Made by a program: the position numbers and the translations under genes. Below, one piece after another: positions 63,894 to 64,000 of a DNA stretch of 64,000 nucleotides. Below the pieces are notes generated by a model. It had not been told where the DNA came from. It ran no database searches and saw nothing but the letters and a program-made list of their open reading frames with translations. Position 1 is the stretch's first letter. Each line of letters begins with the position of its first letter. The stretch comes from Baekduia alba (GTDB taxonomy: Bacteria > Actinomycetota > Thermoleophilia > Solirubrobacterales > Solirubrobacteraceae). The DNA lies in contig NZ_CP114013.1 in the NCBI RefSeq assembly GCF_028416635.1, positions 3,472,001 to 3,536,000 on the forward strand, given 5' to 3'.

Positions 63894-64000
63894 TCAGCCC
63901 TCCGCGGCGACGCTCGCACCACCGCCTCGGAGGTCGACCCGGAGCGTGCCGTCCTGGTCGGTTCGGCGGACGACCGGGACCGCGGCGCGGAGTGCCTGGA
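63894..64000 (-). CDS. Partial ORF at the window edge, possible transposase C-terminus
   Basis: 34 codons and a TGA, ending PVVRRTDQDGTLRVDLRG and a short tail. The RR-x-D-x-DGTLRV pattern recalls the beta-rich C-terminus of integrase-core transposases, and a terminal-repeat-like sequence follows the stop, but the fragment is too short for a firm call. Confidence 0.25.
   Translation of the reverse strand, partial: QALRAAVPVVRRTDQDGTLRVDLRGGGASVAAEG

Overview
The window is chromosomal DNA of a high-GC actinobacterium. Gene order (rpsT-holA, murJ-lepA, hrcA-dnaJ-prmA, phoH-ybeY-era, rpsA-coaE), the many GTG and TTG starts, paralogous geranylgeranyl-reductase-like oxidoreductases and an orphan AbiEi/DUF559 protein suggest Thermoleophilia, probably Solirubrobacterales. 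That placement is inference from protein style; no rRNA gene is present. Genes are packed tightly with many 1-4 base start/stop overlaps. No tRNA, rRNA, CRISPR or intact phage was seen.

Layout. 1-10.5 kb holds housekeeping genes: coaE (cut by the window edge), rpsA, a flavin reductase, two small membrane proteins, polA, an ACT-malic enzyme, a nucleotide-sugar-epimerase-like protein and an acetyltransferase. 10.3-15.8 kb is a complete branched-chain amino acid ABC operon (livK-H-M-G-F) ending in a small membrane protein. 16-26 kb is a tryptophan/histidine region on the minus strand, hisIE-trpE-trpG-trpD-trpC, an HtrA protease, trpF, trpB, an oppositely oriented flippase-like gene, and trpA. 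26-30.5 kb is an isoprenoid operon (phytoene/squalene-synthase-like, reductase) ending in a PAS-GGDEF-EAL c-di-GMP enzyme. 30.5-38.6 kb holds an ArsA-like ATPase, a glycosyltransferase pair, an ABC-2 exporter, a 168-bp MITE-like element, a TfoX-like protein and a PfkB kinase. 38.8-44.1 kb has era, ybeY, phoH, yqeY, an NlpC/P60 protein and a type II NADH dehydrogenase. 44-51 kb has the DUF559 protein, a chemoreceptor, prmA, dnaJ, hrcA and a pair of MaoC dehydratase subunits. 51-57 kb is an accessory stretch with a MocR regulator divergent from an EamA transporter, an LLM oxidoreductase, a PIG-L-like protein, an SDR, and a CMD-family gene divergent from its likely HxlR regulator. 57-63.7 kb has lepA, murJ, rpsT and holA.

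The most unusual part is 56.83-58.73 kb, downstream of lepA. Two tandem modules each contain a lepA 3' end, a long structured leader, a different small ORF with winged-helix character, and a related terminator hairpin. The second lepA 3' end is a detached 436-bp copy with only two differences seen by eye from the real gene, although the leaders have diverged strongly; a further 22-base remnant of the lepA 3' end lies between. This looks like a cassette family accumulating at the lepA 3' end.

Two regulatory themes recur. First, at least 23 genes have a TANNNT hexamer 5-12 bases before the start codon and usually no Shine-Dalgarno sequence, which points to leaderless or nearly leaderless mRNAs; in three cases the hexamer contains the TAG stop codon of the preceding gene. 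Second, several divergent or isolated promoters carry clear operator-like repeats: GTTAC boxes over the overlapping starts of mocR and eamA, two 17-bp direct repeats 33 bp apart between the CMD gene and hxlR, and four helically phased CT(G/A)AA repeats upstream of htrA.
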